From: Thiospirillum jenense
GTDB taxonomy: Bacteria > Pseudomonadota > Gammaproteobacteria > Chromatiales > Chromatiaceae
DNA length: 60,254 nucleotides
Reading direction: 5' to 3'
Assembly (NCBI RefSeq): GCF_014145225.1
Contig: NZ_JABVCQ010000020.1
Span: 1 to 60,254 of the forward strand
The translations under genes were made by a program, and so were the position numbers. The notes under the pieces were generated by a model. The model did not search any database and was not told where the DNA came from. It saw only the letters and a list, made by a program, of their open reading frames with translations. Shown in pieces: positions 19,353 to 29,702 of this stretch (its first letter is position 1; each line of letters opens with the position of its first letter).

Positions 19353-19985
19353 CTAAAACATTTCTGGATTAAAACTCCGCCAGCGATTAACAATCGTGCA
19401 AAATAGTTTAGCGGTTTGTTCCGCATCATAAATAGCAGAATGTGCAGACTCATCATTCCAACCTAACCCAGCCAATTTTGCCGCTTTTGCCAATACGGTC
19501 TGCCCATAAACTAGCCCCGCCAATGATACCGTATCAAAGACACTAAAATTATGAAAAGGATTGTGTTTGTAATTCGTGCGTTCAACAGCAGCTTTAATAA
19601 AACTCAAATCAAAATGCGCATTATGCCCAACTAAAATAGCGCGATTACAACCATGCGTTTTCACTGCTTTACGAATGGGTGTAAAAATCCGATTCAGTGC
19701 TTCATGTTCGGGCACAGCATCACGGAATGGATGATGTGGATCAATCCGATTGAATGCTAATGCACGCGGGTCTAATTCAGCGCCAATAAAAGGTAAAATA
19801 TGGCAAGCCAATGGCGATGCAGGTTCTAACCATCCATTAGCATCGACGCGAATAATGATGGCGGCTATTTCTAATAAGGCATGGCATTGCGGATCAAAAC
19901 CGGCTGTTTCAACATCGACAACAACCGGCAAGAATCCTCGAAAGCGGCTGGCAATGGCGGAGTGAGAATCGTTAATGATAGTCAT
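19353..19985 (-). CDS. rnt: Ribonuclease T
   Basis: DEDDh 3'-5' exoribonuclease that trims tRNA and other stable RNA 3' ends. Catalytic residues are visible as DVETAGFD (Asp24, Glu26), [10 protein letters not shown] and HSAIYDAE. Length 210 aa is close to E. coli RNase T (215). The order rnt, ubiT, idi on the minus strand has gaps of about 60 bases and could be an operon read idi-ubiT-rnt. It converges with grxD; the 162-base gap holds nothing recognised. Confidence 0.95.
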   Translation of the reverse strand: MTIINDSHSAIASRFRGFLPVVVDVETAGFDPQCHALLEIAAIIIRVDANGWLEPASPLACHILPFIGAELDPRALAFNRIDPHHPFRDAVPEHEALNRIFTPIRKAVKTHGCNRAILVGHNAHFDLSFIKAAVERTNYKHNPFHNFSVFDTVSLAGLVYGQTVLAKAAKLAGLGWNDESAHSAIYDAEQTAKLFCTIVNRWRSFNPEMF

Positions 19986-20043
19986 TCATTCCAACGTTGC
20001 GTTTGATTGCCAAAATAAAACCACAGTAACATTTTCTAATACT

Positions 20044-20538
20044 CTATCGTTGTTGACCGAACCGTTGCAATAAATCGGTGGCGCCGCGCATTAGAGTTAA
20101 TAGCATACCGAGGCGTTGTTCTAATTCTAAACTGTCCAGAAAGTTTTTAACATACAGCCCCAATTCTGTACTGCCACCTAGGCGCAAACGGCGATTAAAA
20201 AATAGAGTATCTGGATCTTCCCGCCGTGTGGCAAGTAATAAAAATTCATAGGTATTCCCTTCAATACTGAGGTCTTCGACCTGATTGGCTGGTGCGGCGC
20301 GCAGCTTTTGATTTACTAATGTTAATCGATAACTTAAACGTGCATCATCAATAGTAATTCGCATGACGCGATGTGCCAAAAAATCCAATTCACCGGCGAT
20401 CAATTCTGGCGCAAATACGCGATTGAGTATTTGCGCCAGCACAATGGTGCGAGCGGATTCTGGCACCAGATTTAATGGCAGTGTCAATAATCTCGGTATT
20501 GTTGGTGAATTCAAGCTATGACGTTCAGTCGTGGACAT
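20044..20538 (-). CDS. ubiT: O2-independent ubiquinone biosynthesis factor UbiT (SCP2 domain)
   Basis: A 164-residue SCP2-type lipid-binding protein. The segment TRREDPDTLFFNRRLRLGGSTELGLYVKNFLDSLE is the characteristic core of UbiT (YhbT). UbiT works with the peptidase-like UbiU and UbiV to hydroxylate ubiquinone precursors without oxygen, so its presence suggests ubiquinone is made anaerobically. ubiU and ubiV, often adjacent, are not in the window. A GAGG precedes the start. Confidence 0.88.
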   Translation of the reverse strand: MSTTERHSLNSPTIPRLLTLPLNLVPESARTIVLAQILNRVFAPELIAGELDFLAHRVMRITIDDARLSYRLTLVNQKLRAAPANQVEDLSIEGNTYEFLLLATRREDPDTLFFNRRLRLGGSTELGLYVKNFLDSLELEQRLGMLLTLMRGATDLLQRFGQQR

Positions 20539-20596
20539 CAGTTAATTAACCTCGTTATTGAATTAAAGGATTTATTAGTTGACGCGGGTTTTGTGA

Positions 20597-21163
20597 TTAT
20601 ACAAATAATGCATGAAATTCGCTCCGCAATCGCACCCATTCTAATGCAAACCAGGGGGTAATGGGTGTTATTTGTGTTGCAATCAGTTGATCCACATCAG
20701 AATAAGGATACCACTGCCAGGCGGCAATTTCATTTGGGTTAACATTTAATACCTGAGCAGTTGGTAGTACGCCTACATATACGGAACAGACCTCAGATTC
20801 TGCGCCACATTTTTGATAGCTGGATTGGTATTGAAAACGGTAAATAAAGCGCAATGCTACAGTTAAGTTTAATTCTTCATGTAACCGCCGTTGCGTGGCA
20901 TATTCATAGGTTTCACCTCGGCGAGGGTGACTACAACAGCTATTTGACCAGAATAATGGCCAAAGTGGTTTTGACCCACTCCGTTGTTGCAATAATAATT
21001 GACCATCAGTGGTTAATAAAAAAATTGAGAAGGCACGATGTAATAATCCCTGTCCTTCATGGGTATGCAGTTTGCTTTCATAACCGACGACATGATCGTC
21101 GCTATCAACTAAAATGAGCGGCTCATCATCAAATGAAACAGTTTGATTAGTACTCACTAGCAT
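20597..21163 (-). CDS. idi: Isopentenyl-diphosphate delta-isomerase, type 1
   Basis: A Nudix-fold isomerase interconverting IPP and DMAPP. The conserved blocks LHRAFSIFLL, WSNSCCSHPRRGE (catalytic Cys and metal His/Glu) and ESEVCSVYVG (catalytic Glu) are all present. The frame opens at TTG 21187, but ATG 21163 has GGAG seven bases upstream and gives a normal N-terminus (189 aa). It is divergent from the ParA-like gene. Type 1 isomerase is dispensable in many bacteria using the MEP pathway and serves isoprenoid supply. Confidence 0.94.
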   Translation of the reverse strand: MLVSTNQTVSFDDEPLILVDSDDHVVGYESKLHTHEGQGLLHRAFSIFLLTTDGQLLLQQRSGSKPLWPLFWSNSCCSHPRRGETYEYATQRRLHEELNLTVALRFIYRFQYQSSYQKCGAESEVCSVYVGVLPTAQVLNVNPNEIAAWQWYPYSDVDQLIATQITPITPWFALEWVRLRSEFHALFV

Positions 21164-21375
21164 GGTCTCCAATGAACAGTCGGCCAAGTATGGCGCACCT
21201 GAACGGCGGTGTACAGACTTGCAGTTTTTTGGATTAAAGGCAAATTTAGCGCCAAAATAGGCGCCGGTTTCGGCTAAACTGTGCTGTTAAAACGAGATTT
21301 GATTGACCGCTATGATGGGCGGTTGCGTTGAGCGCAGCATTTGGCAGCGTACAGCGTCACTTATTGGGAGGCGTG

Positions 21376-22209
21376 ATGGAGGTTTGGACAATCGCCAATC
21401 AAAAAGGCGGTGTGGGTAAAACCACAACAACGGTGACGTTGGGTGGATTATTAGCGGCATGGGGATTTCGTACCCTAATGATTGATATTGATCCACACGC
21501 ATCACTCTCAAGTTATTTCGGTTATGATCCTGACCAATTAGAACGCAGCAGTTTTGATGTGTTTTTGGCCATTACCGAACGGCGCCATGTTATTGTCCAT
21601 GATGTGATTTTAGAGACCCAATCGGAGCGATTACATCTCATTCCAGCCACCATTGGATTAGCCGGACTAGATCGTCAATCCGGCCGGTTAGAAGGCATGG
21701 GATTAGCATTAAAAAAAGCCCTGCGGCAACTCATTAGCGATTATGATTATGTGTTGGTTGATTGTCCACCAGTATTAGGTATTCTGTTGATTAACGCCCT
21801 TGCCGCGTGCGATTGTTTAATTATTCCCGTGCAAACGGAATTCCTCGCATTAAAAGGGTTAGAACGCATGTTGCATATTATTAACATGGTGATGCGGGTA
21901 CGCACTGCGCCGCTGCCCTATACAATTGTGCCAACCTTTTATGATCCGCGCACACGCTCATCATTAGAAACGCTGGCACAATTACAGCGCGATCATCAAT
22001 CACATCTATGGTCTGGACACATTCCAGTAGATACCAAACTACGCGATGCCAGCCGCGCCGGTATGACACCTATTTTGTATGATCCTAATTCCAGAGCCGT
22101 ATTAGCGTATTCAGAATTACTTGCAACACTGCGTCATCAGACACTGCCCTATATTACACATGTCAAACTGCCTGACACTGAATTATTTAATTGGACAACG
22201 CGCTCTTAA
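21376..22209 (+). CDS. ParA/MinD-superfamily ATPase, chemotaxis-locus type
   Basis: A 277-residue ParA-like ATPase. The deviant Walker A KGGVGKTTTT lies at residues 10-19, LMIDIDPHASLSSYF is the A' motif, and YVLVDCPPVLGILLINAL is Walker B. This sequence type resembles the ParA homologues found beside chemotaxis genes (ParC/PA1462-like), which position chemosensory arrays, rather than plasmid or chromosome ParA. No parB is adjacent. GGGAGG at 21366 supports ATG 21376 over the upstream GTG. It is divergent from idi and followed by hoxH 119 bases later. Confidence 0.85.
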   Translation: MEVWTIANQKGGVGKTTTTVTLGGLLAAWGFRTLMIDIDPHASLSSYFGYDPDQLERSSFDVFLAITERRHVIVHDVILETQSERLHLIPATIGLAGLDRQSGRLEGMGLALKKALRQLISDYDYVLVDCPPVLGILLINALAACDCLIIPVQTEFLALKGLERMLHIINMVMRVRTAPLPYTIVPTFYDPRTRSSLETLAQLQRDHQSHLWSGHIPVDTKLRDASRAGMTPILYDPNSRAVLAYSELLATLRHQTLPYITHVKLPDTELFNWTTRS

Positions 22210-22328
22210 ACCAGACATTATTCATGCCGCTAAACAGTGATTCACCGCTTCGCTAATGCGAAAACCCATGCGTTATTGTGCAGTACAACGCGATCATCAC
22301 CCGCTTAATGTACACAGGGATACCAACC

Positions 22329-23759
22329 ATGAGCCGCACCATCCATATTGAACCCGTCACCCGTATTGAAGGCCACGCCCGAATTACTATTCAATTAGCC
22401 GAATCTGGCGCGGTTGAAGATGCACGTTTTCATTTAACACAATTTCGGGGTTTTGAAAAATTCTGCGAAGGGCGACCTTATCGTGAAATGCCGGCATTAA
22501 CAGCCCGCACCTGTGGCATCTGTCCAGTCAGTCATTTATTAGCATCAAATAAAGCCTGTGATGATCTATTAGCAGTCACTATTCCAGAGACGGCTGAACA
22601 GTTGCGTAAAATTATGAATTTGGCACAGTTAGTACAATCCCATGCACTATCATTTTTTCATTTATCTTCACCAGATTTATTATTCGGTTGGGATGCCGAC
22701 CCACAGGAACGCAATATCTTTGGTGTAATGCGTCAGTATCCGCAATTAGCAAAAGATGGCATTCGTTTACGGCAAATTGGGCAAACCATTATTGAACTTC
22801 TCGGTGGTAAAAAAATCCATCCGACTTGGGTTGTCCCAGGCGGCGTAAATGAACCCTTATCAGCAGAGAAATGCGCCACAATATTAGCGCTTTTACCAGA
22901 AGGATTAGAGATTGCGCGCCGTACTTATGATTGGTTTAAAACTTTAATTCCCCGTTTCCGTGATGAAATTAATCACTTTGGCAATCAACCGACACTCTTT
23001 TTGAGTCTGGTTTCACCTAAAGGGCATTTAGAACATTGCAATGGTTGGCTGCGTGTCAAGGATGCGCGTGGGCGAATTCTCGAAGATCGTATTGCACCGC
23101 GTGATTACCAATTGTTAATTGGCGAAGCGAGTGAAACTGATTCCTATATGAAGTCACCTTATTATAAACCATTCGGTTATCCGCGTGGTATTTATCGGGT
23201 TGGTCCTTTAGCGCGCTTAAATAATGCCGACGCCTGCGGCACTCCATTAGCGGATGTCGCATTAGCAGAATTTCGCACTTTACAAGAAGATTCAATACCA
23301 GTCAGTTCCAGTTTTCATTATCATTACGCCCGGTTAGTTGAAATCATTTATGCGCTCGAACGGATGCAACGCCTATTAAAAGACCCGCAAATTCTTGACC
23401 CGCGTGTCCGCGCTCGGGCGCGAGGTAATCGCAATGAAGGGATTGGAGTTTCTGAAGCGCCGCGTGGTATTTTAATTCACCACTACCGTATTGATGATGA
23501 CGGTTTAATCACCTGGGTTAATCTTATTATTGCAACCGGGCATAATAACTTAGCAATGAACCAAAGCATTAAGCAAGTTGCAGATGCTTACGTCAACGGT
23601 CAACAACTCACCGAGGGCATGTTAAATCGCGTAGAAGCGGTTATTCGCTGTTATGATCCCTGCCTCTCTTGCGCCTCTCATGCAGTTGGGCAAATGCCGC
23701 TCATAATCGAATTGCGTGATGCAAATGGGCAAATTCTTGATCGCCTTACCCGTTCATGA
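22329..23759 (+). CDS. hoxH: Bidirectional [NiFe]-hydrogenase large subunit HoxH (orphan)
   Basis: Catalytic subunit of an NAD(P)-linked soluble hydrogenase (group 3d type). RTCGIC (Cys62, Cys65) and DPCLSC (Cys445, Cys448) hold the Ni-Fe site. After His451 a 25-residue tail begins AVGQMPLIIEL, the extension removed on maturation. Other HoxH-like signatures are IEPVTRIEGHARI and HPTWVVPGGVNEPL. ATG 22329 gives 476 aa; the longer frame from 22278 is less likely. hoxF, hoxU, hoxY and hoxE are not in the window. The stop overlaps hoxW, so the pair is one transcription unit. Confidence 0.95.
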   Translation: MSRTIHIEPVTRIEGHARITIQLAESGAVEDARFHLTQFRGFEKFCEGRPYREMPALTARTCGICPVSHLLASNKACDDLLAVTIPETAEQLRKIMNLAQLVQSHALSFFHLSSPDLLFGWDADPQERNIFGVMRQYPQLAKDGIRLRQIGQTIIELLGGKKIHPTWVVPGGVNEPLSAEKCATILALLPEGLEIARRTYDWFKTLIPRFRDEINHFGNQPTLFLSLVSPKGHLEHCNGWLRVKDARGRILEDRIAPRDYQLLIGEASETDSYMKSPYYKPFGYPRGIYRVGPLARLNNADACGTPLADVALAEFRTLQEDSIPVSSSFHYHYARLVEIIYALERMQRLLKDPQILDPRVRARARGNRNEGIGVSEAPRGILIHHYRIDDDGLITWVNLIIATGHNNLAMNQSIKQVADAYVNGQQLTEGMLNRVEAVIRCYDPCLSCASHAVGQMPLIIELRDANGQILDRLTRS

Positions 23760-24205
23760 TGACCCGCATTTTAATTATTGGATACGGCAACCCTATTCGT
23801 GGCGATGATGCAATCGGACCACTGGTTGCCGATCAATTATCGCAATGCGCCCTGCCGCCTGGGGTAAAAGTCATTGCACGACATATTTTAACTGCCGAGT
23901 TAATTGCCGAGTTTGCCGAGTTAGAACAGGTCATTTTTCTTGATGCAGCAATTAATGGTATTCCTGGAACAGTGCAATGCCAATGCGTCACTGCTGAAGT
24001 ATTTCCGCCCGTTGTATTAGGGCATTTTCAAACGCCAACGGAATTACTTGCATGGTGTGCGGCACTTTATGGCCGCACCCCGCAAGCCTGGTTAATCACT
24101 GCCGTTGGCGCCGAATTTAATTACATGCACTATCAATTAAGCCCCCAAGCGCAAGCAGCGGTTAATCCCATGATTGCGGAAGTCATGGCATTGCTCAATA
24201 AATAA
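23756..24205 (+). CDS. hoxW: Hydrogenase maturation protease HoxW
   Basis: A 149-residue nickel-dependent endopeptidase of the HycI/HupD/HoxW family. The N-terminal GYGNPIRGDDAIGP carries the metal-binding Asp; FLDAAINGIPG and a GHFQTPTELL block (His) are the other conserved sites. It should trim the C-terminal peptide of the HoxH encoded immediately upstream. The start ATG lies inside the hoxH stop (ATGATGA), with ATG 23759 also possible. It could not act on the orphan large subunit at 7745-9295, which has no tail. Confidence 0.93.
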   Translation: MMTRILIIGYGNPIRGDDAIGPLVADQLSQCALPPGVKVIARHILTAELIAEFAELEQVIFLDAAINGIPGTVQCQCVTAEVFPPVVLGHFQTPTELLAWCAALYGRTPQAWLITAVGAEFNYMHYQLSPQAQAAVNPMIAEVMALLNK

Positions 24206-24270
24206 ACGAGGCGACGTCCTGTGAATCATACGGTTCACTGGATAAATAAAAAAGAGGCTGTTTAATAAAT

Positions 24271-24858
24271 ATGTTGTTCACAGCTGGCATCACGACCTTT
24301 GGCGTCATTTTTCTTGCTGAATTGGGCGATAAAAGTCAATTAGTGTGCATGACATTAGCCGCTCGTCATCAGCATTTACCGGTATTAATAGGCGCAATTG
24401 TCGCCTTTATGTTATTAAATGGATTGGCGGTTATATTTGGTGTTGGCATCGGCCATTGGTTGCCGGACTGGTTAGTCGCATTGATTGTCGGCGTATTATT
24501 TGCCAGTTTTGGTATCATCACCTTGTACCATGCGGCGAATAACACAGAAGAAAATGCCGTGATTCAATCCTATTCTAACCGCAGCATTTTTTTGACAACG
24601 TTTGCCCTGTTATTCCTCGCAGAAATGGGTGACAAAACTCAATTAGCGGTTGCCGGACTTGCGAGTCATTTGCCGGTATTTTCAGTTTGGTTAGGCGCAA
24701 CTTTAGCATTAACCTTCACTTCAGCATTGGGAGTGATACTGGGGCAAAGTTTATTACGGTATTTACCAATACAACGCTTGCATCAAATTGGCGGTATGGC
24801 ATTTTTAATACTCGCTGGACTGGCATTTGCGCAATTATTGAATTTGTTGTTTGCATAA
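24271..24858 (+). CDS. GDT1/TMEM165 (UPF0016) family cation transporter
   Basis: A 195-residue inner-membrane protein with six hydrophobic helices in two homologous halves, each with the family motif: FLAELGDKSQL in the first and FLAEMGDKTQLA in the second. Bacterial members (MneA) export Mn2+; eukaryotic ones move Mn2+/Ca2+ against H+. No manganese (yybP-ykoY) riboswitch is visible in the 65-base leader. It follows hoxW by 65 bases in the same direction, but a functional link is not evident. Confidence 0.9.
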   Translation: MLFTAGITTFGVIFLAELGDKSQLVCMTLAARHQHLPVLIGAIVAFMLLNGLAVIFGVGIGHWLPDWLVALIVGVLFASFGIITLYHAANNTEENAVIQSYSNRSIFLTTFALLFLAEMGDKTQLAVAGLASHLPVFSVWLGATLALTFTSALGVILGQSLLRYLPIQRLHQIGGMAFLILAGLAFAQLLNLLFA

Positions 24859-24986
24859 AATGATAGTCTAGTCTATTAAAAAATCGGTGATTAGTATTTA
24901 ACAAGTCTCAAATGTGCATGTACACATTAAATTAAAAATGTGAACAACCAACTGAGTTTAGATACAAAAGAATTTTCGTAAGAATC

Positions 24987-25676
24987 CTCGCCTACATTGG
25001 CAACAAACGGGCATTATTACCGTTAATTGGACAAGCAATTGCACAGGTTAAGCATTGCCTGAATAAGAACCGCTTGTCTTATTTAGACTTATTTTCGGGT
25101 AGTGGCATAGTTGCACGATATATGAAACAACATCCGTCTTATCTGATTGCCAATGTTCTTGAATGATACAGCATCATTACAAACCGCTGTTATCTCAGTA
25201 ATACCAACATGATCAATCAGTATGAATTGACCAGTTGTTTAGCGCATTTCAAACACGCAATACAACACCATTGGACCCGTGGTTTTATTGCCGAATTGTA
25301 TGCGCCATTGGCAGATGATGCAATTCAACCGAGTGAACGAGTGTTTTATACCCACCGCAATGCCAAATATCTTGATACAGCGCGTTAACAAATCCTGCAA
25401 TTGCAGAAGCATTTTTTAACACCATTACTTAACGGCATGAGGCTGAATCTGCGTTATTTGAACTCGTTACGAATTGTCCAGCTAAATTCATTCTCATAAT
25501 CTTATAATTCAGAAAGATTTATTTCTAAGCAGCGATTTTTTGATGTGATGAATCGCAATGGGAGGTTAACTGTATTAGAAACACCATATAATACATTTCG
25601 TGGTAGTAGAAATCTTAAGCAGCGTCCGATCCATGTGACAGAATTTGTTTATCTATTCAAAAACACCAGATTATAA
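24987..25676 (+). pseudogene. Dead DNA adenine methyltransferase (Dam/DpnM-like)
   Basis: A reading frame starts LAYIGNKRALLPLI and continues to LDLFSGSGIVARYM, the SAM-binding motif I of D12-class N6-adenine methylases. It is cut by TGA (25164-25166) and, after a coherent stretch with ERVFYTHRNAKYLDTAR, by TAA (25386-25388). A deletion or frameshift follows. The final part, about 25544-25676, reads FDVMNRNGRLTVLETPYNTFRGSRN and [12 protein letters not shown], the usual C-terminus. The DPPY motif IV segment is missing. It ends five bases before kdsA. Confidence 0.85.
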
Positions 25677-25681
25677 ATAAG

Positions 25682-26557
25682 ATGAATACAAAACTTGCAC
25701 CAACTATCCAACTGTGTGGATTTAACGTGGGCTTGAATCACCCACTATTTTTAATTGCCGGTCCCTGTGTAATTGAAAGTGAACAATTAGCACTGGATAC
25801 GGCCGGTCGGTTGCAGGAAATCACAACCGCTCTGAAAATACCATTCATTTACAAGTCATCATTTGATAAAGCCAATCGCTCATCAGAACATGGCTTTCGT
25901 GGTTTGGGTTTAGAAATTGGACTGCGTATTTTAGAAAAAGTGCGCTCACAAATTAACGTGCCGGTATTAACTGATGTGCATGAAGACACGCCATTAGCGG
26001 AAGTTGCCAGCGTTGTTGATGTATTACAAACCCCCGCATTTTTATGCCGCCAAACCAATTTTATTCATGCAGTTGCGGCGCAAGGCAAGCCAGTTAATTT
26101 GAAAAAGGGGCAATTCTTGGCACCCTGGGATATGATTCAAGTAGTTGAAAAAGCCCGCGCCACCGGTAATCAACAGTTATTAGTTTGCGAGCGTGGCGTG
26201 AGCTTTGGTTATAATAATCTCATTGCCGATATGCGGGCGCTCGCCGTATTACGCACCACCGACTGTCCTGTTGTATTTGATGCCACGCACGCCGTGCAAT
26301 TACCAGGTGGGTTGGGTAATTGTTCTGGGGGGCAGCGTGAATATGTTCCGCTATTAGCGCGGTCAGCTGTCGCTGCCGGAATTTCAGGTTTATTTATGGA
26401 AACCCATCCTGATCCTGACCGTGCAAAAAGCGATGGACTTAATACTTGGCCACTTGAAAAAATGCAGGATTTATTAGCAACTTTAATAGAATTAGACCGC
26501 GTTGTTAAAAGCAATCCATTCGCTGAAACTATTAGTGATTTAATGCCCCTAAAATAG
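25682..26557 (+). CDS. kdsA: 3-deoxy-D-manno-octulosonate 8-phosphate synthase
   Basis: KdsA condenses PEP with arabinose 5-phosphate in LPS inner-core (Kdo) synthesis. Recognisable blocks are [70 protein letters not shown] and [14 protein letters not shown]. Length 291 aa is slightly above E. coli (284). It follows directly on the methylase fossil, from which its promoter or leader may derive. In many gammaproteobacteria kdsA sits with pyrG and eno; neither is present here. Confidence 0.96.
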   Translation: MNTKLAPTIQLCGFNVGLNHPLFLIAGPCVIESEQLALDTAGRLQEITTALKIPFIYKSSFDKANRSSEHGFRGLGLEIGLRILEKVRSQINVPVLTDVHEDTPLAEVASVVDVLQTPAFLCRQTNFIHAVAAQGKPVNLKKGQFLAPWDMIQVVEKARATGNQQLLVCERGVSFGYNNLIADMRALAVLRTTDCPVVFDATHAVQLPGGLGNCSGGQREYVPLLARSAVAAGISGLFMETHPDPDRAKSDGLNTWPLEKMQDLLATLIELDRVVKSNPFAETISDLMPLK

Positions 26558-26708
26558 GTGGCAGCTAGTTAATTATCCTTTATTCACTCAATTTATGATG
26601 TATCAACGCATTGTTTGAATAATGTATTGCATACGTCAGTAACATGCTATTTCCATTGGCGTCACAAATTGGTAACATGTTGTTAACTATTTTCATTGAG
26701 GGCGTGGC

Positions 26709-28688
26709 ATGTTGGGTAAATCGTTACGGTCGCGGCTATTTTTTTGGATGCTCGGAGGCACTGGGGTCATCTTTTTATTCACATTTATTATGATGAACTC
26801 TTTTGCTCAACGTACTACACATGAACATGTTTTGAATACAGTACGCAGTATGAGCGATGCGTATGCCAATAAAGTGAATACCGAATTTGCGCATTCCTAT
26901 GCGGTGGCGGAGTCATTAGCGTTAGCCGTTTATGCGGTGCAGCAACAGAATGCAGATCGCAGCATTGCATCAGCAATTAACCGTGTTTTGCTAATTGCCA
27001 ATCCACAATTTGTCGGGATTGGGTCTTATTGGGAGCCGAATGCGTTTGATAATCGTGATACTGAATTTGCCAATATCGCACCAGAACAAGATGCGAGCGG
27101 ACGTTATTTGCCGTATTGGAATCGTGCAAATGGCAGTATTGCAGTTGAACCGGTGGCGGATTATGAAACGGCTGATTGGTATAGCGTGCCTAAAATAACG
27201 CGACAACCCTGGGCAACCGAACCCTATGAATTTCCAATTGCTGGCCGGGCAGTGTTAATGGTTTCACTAATGGTGCCTATTTTAGCTGACAATGGTAGTT
27301 TTCTTGGGGCAGTTGGTGCGGATTATCCTTTGCAACGTTTGCAACAAATGTTATCTGAGGTAAAACTATTTAATACCGGCTATGCGAGTTTGGTATCTAA
27401 TCAAGGTATGTATGCCAGTCATCCGGACAGTCAGCTATTAGGTAATCCGGCAATTGATTTACCATCTTCCGCATTAGATGCCATTAAAAATGGCCAAGCC
27501 TACGAATACATTGATGATGAAGGTTTAATACACCTCATTCGCCCGATTACGCCCGGTAAAGCACCCAACTCATGGGCATTACAATTGGTTTTTCCATTTG
27601 AAATTGCAATGGCGGATGTGCGAAAAATGTCGTTATTGACGGCGATCATTGGCGCAGCGGGGTTGTTGATTTTGGCAATTCTCATTTGGTCAATTTTGAC
27701 GCGCATCGTATCGCCACTCAAAACATTAGCGCAAGAAATGTCTAATTGGCATGGTGACGTGAATCATCAAATTACTGTTGCGCGTCAAGATGAAATTGGC
27801 GTAATTGGCATCGCGTTTAATATGTTTATGTCTCGCTTACGGGAATTGGTTCAAGCAATTGTAAAAGAGAGCCGGCGTCTTGATACAACGGCACAAGAAT
27901 TAAACACGACTAATGTTAATGTTGCCCAACAATCGCAACAGCAATTATCAGCGGCGAATGACATGCGGCAAGAAATGGATAGTATGGTGCGTTCTATCAA
28001 TGAGATTACCCAGCAGGCCAATCTATTGCAAGAATTAGCGCAAGATACGGGACATGTCACAAAAACCGCCGCTAAAACGGTGACGCAAACAGCAGAAGAA
28101 ATTGGTCAAATTAATCAAACTATGCAGGCGGTCGCGCATGGGGTGCAGCAATTAGATGATCGGTCGCGTGAAATTAGCAATATCGTCAATGTCATTCGGG
28201 AAATTGCTGAACAAACTAATTTGTTGGCATTAAATGCGGCAATTGAAGCGGCGCGAGCGGGTGAACAGGGGCGCGGCTTTGCAGTGGTGGCAGATGAAGT
28301 GCGCAAATTAGCGAATCGCACAGCGCAGGCGACAGGTGAAATTGCCAATACCATTACCACGATTCAAAAAGATAGTGCCATTGCTGTGAAAGAAGTGCGC
28401 ACAACATCTGAGCAAGTTAATCAAGGTGTAGAATTATCACGCGCCGCCGCTACGGCAATTGAAACTATTCGTGTTCATGCCGATGAAATGCTTGAACGTA
28501 TTGCCGCAGTGGTGGCGCAGGCGAATCAACAATCAAATAGCAGTCAGGCGTTAACCTATCATGTGAATCACATGGATACTTTAGCGAATGCGAGCGATCA
28601 ATCAATTCAATTAACCCAAGAGCAGGTGCAAGGATTAATGACAGTTGCCAAAAAATTGAATGGATTGGTGGCGCAATTTCGGAGTTAA
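26709..28688 (+). CDS. Methyl-accepting chemotaxis protein with periplasmic dCache domain
   Basis: A 659-residue chemoreceptor. TM1 is about residues 11-31. A large periplasmic region (about 35-300) contains [31 protein letters not shown] and [16 protein letters not shown], typical of double-Cache ligand-binding domains. TM2 is about 300-322, then a HAMP domain ([24 protein letters not shown]) and a long signalling coiled coil with the invariant tip [20 protein letters not shown] and [23 protein letters not shown] precedes the start. The ligand is unknown; Cache domains bind small organic molecules. No che genes adjoin. Confidence 0.93.
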   Translation: MLGKSLRSRLFFWMLGGTGVIFLFTFIMMNSFAQRTTHEHVLNTVRSMSDAYANKVNTEFAHSYAVAESLALAVYAVQQQNADRSIASAINRVLLIANPQFVGIGSYWEPNAFDNRDTEFANIAPEQDASGRYLPYWNRANGSIAVEPVADYETADWYSVPKITRQPWATEPYEFPIAGRAVLMVSLMVPILADNGSFLGAVGADYPLQRLQQMLSEVKLFNTGYASLVSNQGMYASHPDSQLLGNPAIDLPSSALDAIKNGQAYEYIDDEGLIHLIRPITPGKAPNSWALQLVFPFEIAMADVRKMSLLTAIIGAAGLLILAILIWSILTRIVSPLKTLAQEMSNWHGDVNHQITVARQDEIGVIGIAFNMFMSRLRELVQAIVKESRRLDTTAQELNTTNVNVAQQSQQQLSAANDMRQEMDSMVRSINEITQQANLLQELAQDTGHVTKTAAKTVTQTAEEIGQINQTMQAVAHGVQQLDDRSREISNIVNVIREIAEQTNLLALNAAIEAARAGEQGRGFAVVADEVRKLANRTAQATGEIANTITTIQKDSAIAVKEVRTTSEQVNQGVELSRAAATAIETIRVHADEMLERIAAVVAQANQQSNSSQALTYHVNHMDTLANASDQSIQLTQEQVQGLMTVAKKLNGLVAQFRS

Positions 28689-29215
28689 GATCAATCGGTG
28701 ATTTATTATCCGGCGCATACGCCAAGGTCGCCAAATAAATCTCTGTCACCTGCCACGCGACGGCGCGCACGATGGGCAATGATACGAAAGTTCTGGTTAT
28801 TGCAAAGTGAATTGATCGCCGTCGTGCGGAAAGTTATTTATCCACTGGCGTTGTTGAATACCGGTAATGTTGCCGAGGGCGATGGTAAAGTGGTGCGGTT
28901 CTATTAAATAGCCGTCAAGCGTTAATGCGCATCATCGCCATATTCACTCCAGTTAATTGCCAGCGCGTAGCCGTTATTATCATCCCCGTAAATTGCCTGC
29001 GTATCCACCCGCGCACTGCCGCATGGCACAGTGAATACTATCAGTTCATAGCCCATTTAATTAACGATCGAATACCCGCAATGGCATTATCGCGGGTGTC
29101 GCTATCGGTGGTGATGGTGGCTAATAATTCTGCACCAATGCGCTAGTATTCCGTTGTGTTTAATTCGGTTAATACAATGCCCGCCCGCGCATTGTTCAGC
29201 GATCAATGCCAGCGC
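28683..29215 (-). pseudogene. Decayed protein-coding remnant, family not recognised
   Basis: On the minus strand, successive frames give coherent protein-like text that broken codons interrupt. From about 29194 down: GIVLTELNTTEY, stop TAG (29143-29145), RIGAELLATITTDSDTRDNA to a stop at 29041. Then 29056-28922 reads GYELIVFTVPCG and YGDDNNGYALAINWSEYGDD. Then about 28930-28796 reads LTLDGYLIEPHHFTIALGN. Finally VRAVAWQVTEIYLATLAYAPDN runs toward the chemoreceptor 3' end. At least two frameshifts and one internal stop are needed. No family can be named. Confidence 0.5.
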
Positions 29216-29220
29216 CACTT

Positions 29221-29290
29221 TCGTCATTCCCGCGGATGCTGGAATCCAGCAGCACCGCCCTCTAGTTTCCCACTTTCGTGGGAATAACGA
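29221..29290. repeat. Short interspersed palindromic repeat (WIPASAGMT-type)
   Basis: The stretch includes CATTCCCGCGGATGCTGGAATCC followed by a perfect 7-bp inverted repeat TTCCCAC/GTGGGAA (29267-29284, 4-nt loop). On the minus strand it translates to WIPASAGMT, a well-known spurious peptide produced by REP-like 'CATTCCCGCG' elements in many proteobacteria. The rest of the gap, 29291-29702, holds one plausible coding remnant at 29456-29592 (see findings) and no gene. Confidence 0.6.
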
Positions 29291-29702
29291 TAGAGCAGAG
29301 TGCCAATTCAGCAATCATTTTATATTGGCTTAACTATATCAGCGCGGTGCAAACGATCATTCTCCAATTAGTGATACTAAACAGATCGCGGTTGTATAGA
29401 ACGCCGGTGAGTATCATTGCAGCACACCGATAAGAATGGCGGCGCTCATTCCAACCAAATAGGATATTTATCATTTAATAGTCTCGCTAAAGAAAGTAGA
29501 TTAATCGTGGGCGCTGTTATTCACTCAATTGATCCAACCGCACAAGATGTTTTAACATCAACCGCCAAGTTACGCGCAGTGGGTTATTTCTAATGTGTTG
29601 ATTCACCGCTTGCATTAGCCTAAGCGGTACGGGTACATTGCGTATTATTCCCGGGGTTCGTGTAAAATTGTAACGCTATCTATTTGCCAGAGGATTGCAT
29701 TG

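Noticed and set aside
24206-24270. Manganese (yybP-ykoY) riboswitch before the GDT1-like gene
   Set aside because: Only 65 bases separate it from hoxW and the conserved riboswitch sequences are missing.
29102-29314. Minus-strand frame with CCWIPASAGMT
   Set aside because: Produced by a REP-like 'CATTCCCGCG' repeat, and overlaps a decayed gene; no ribosome site or family.
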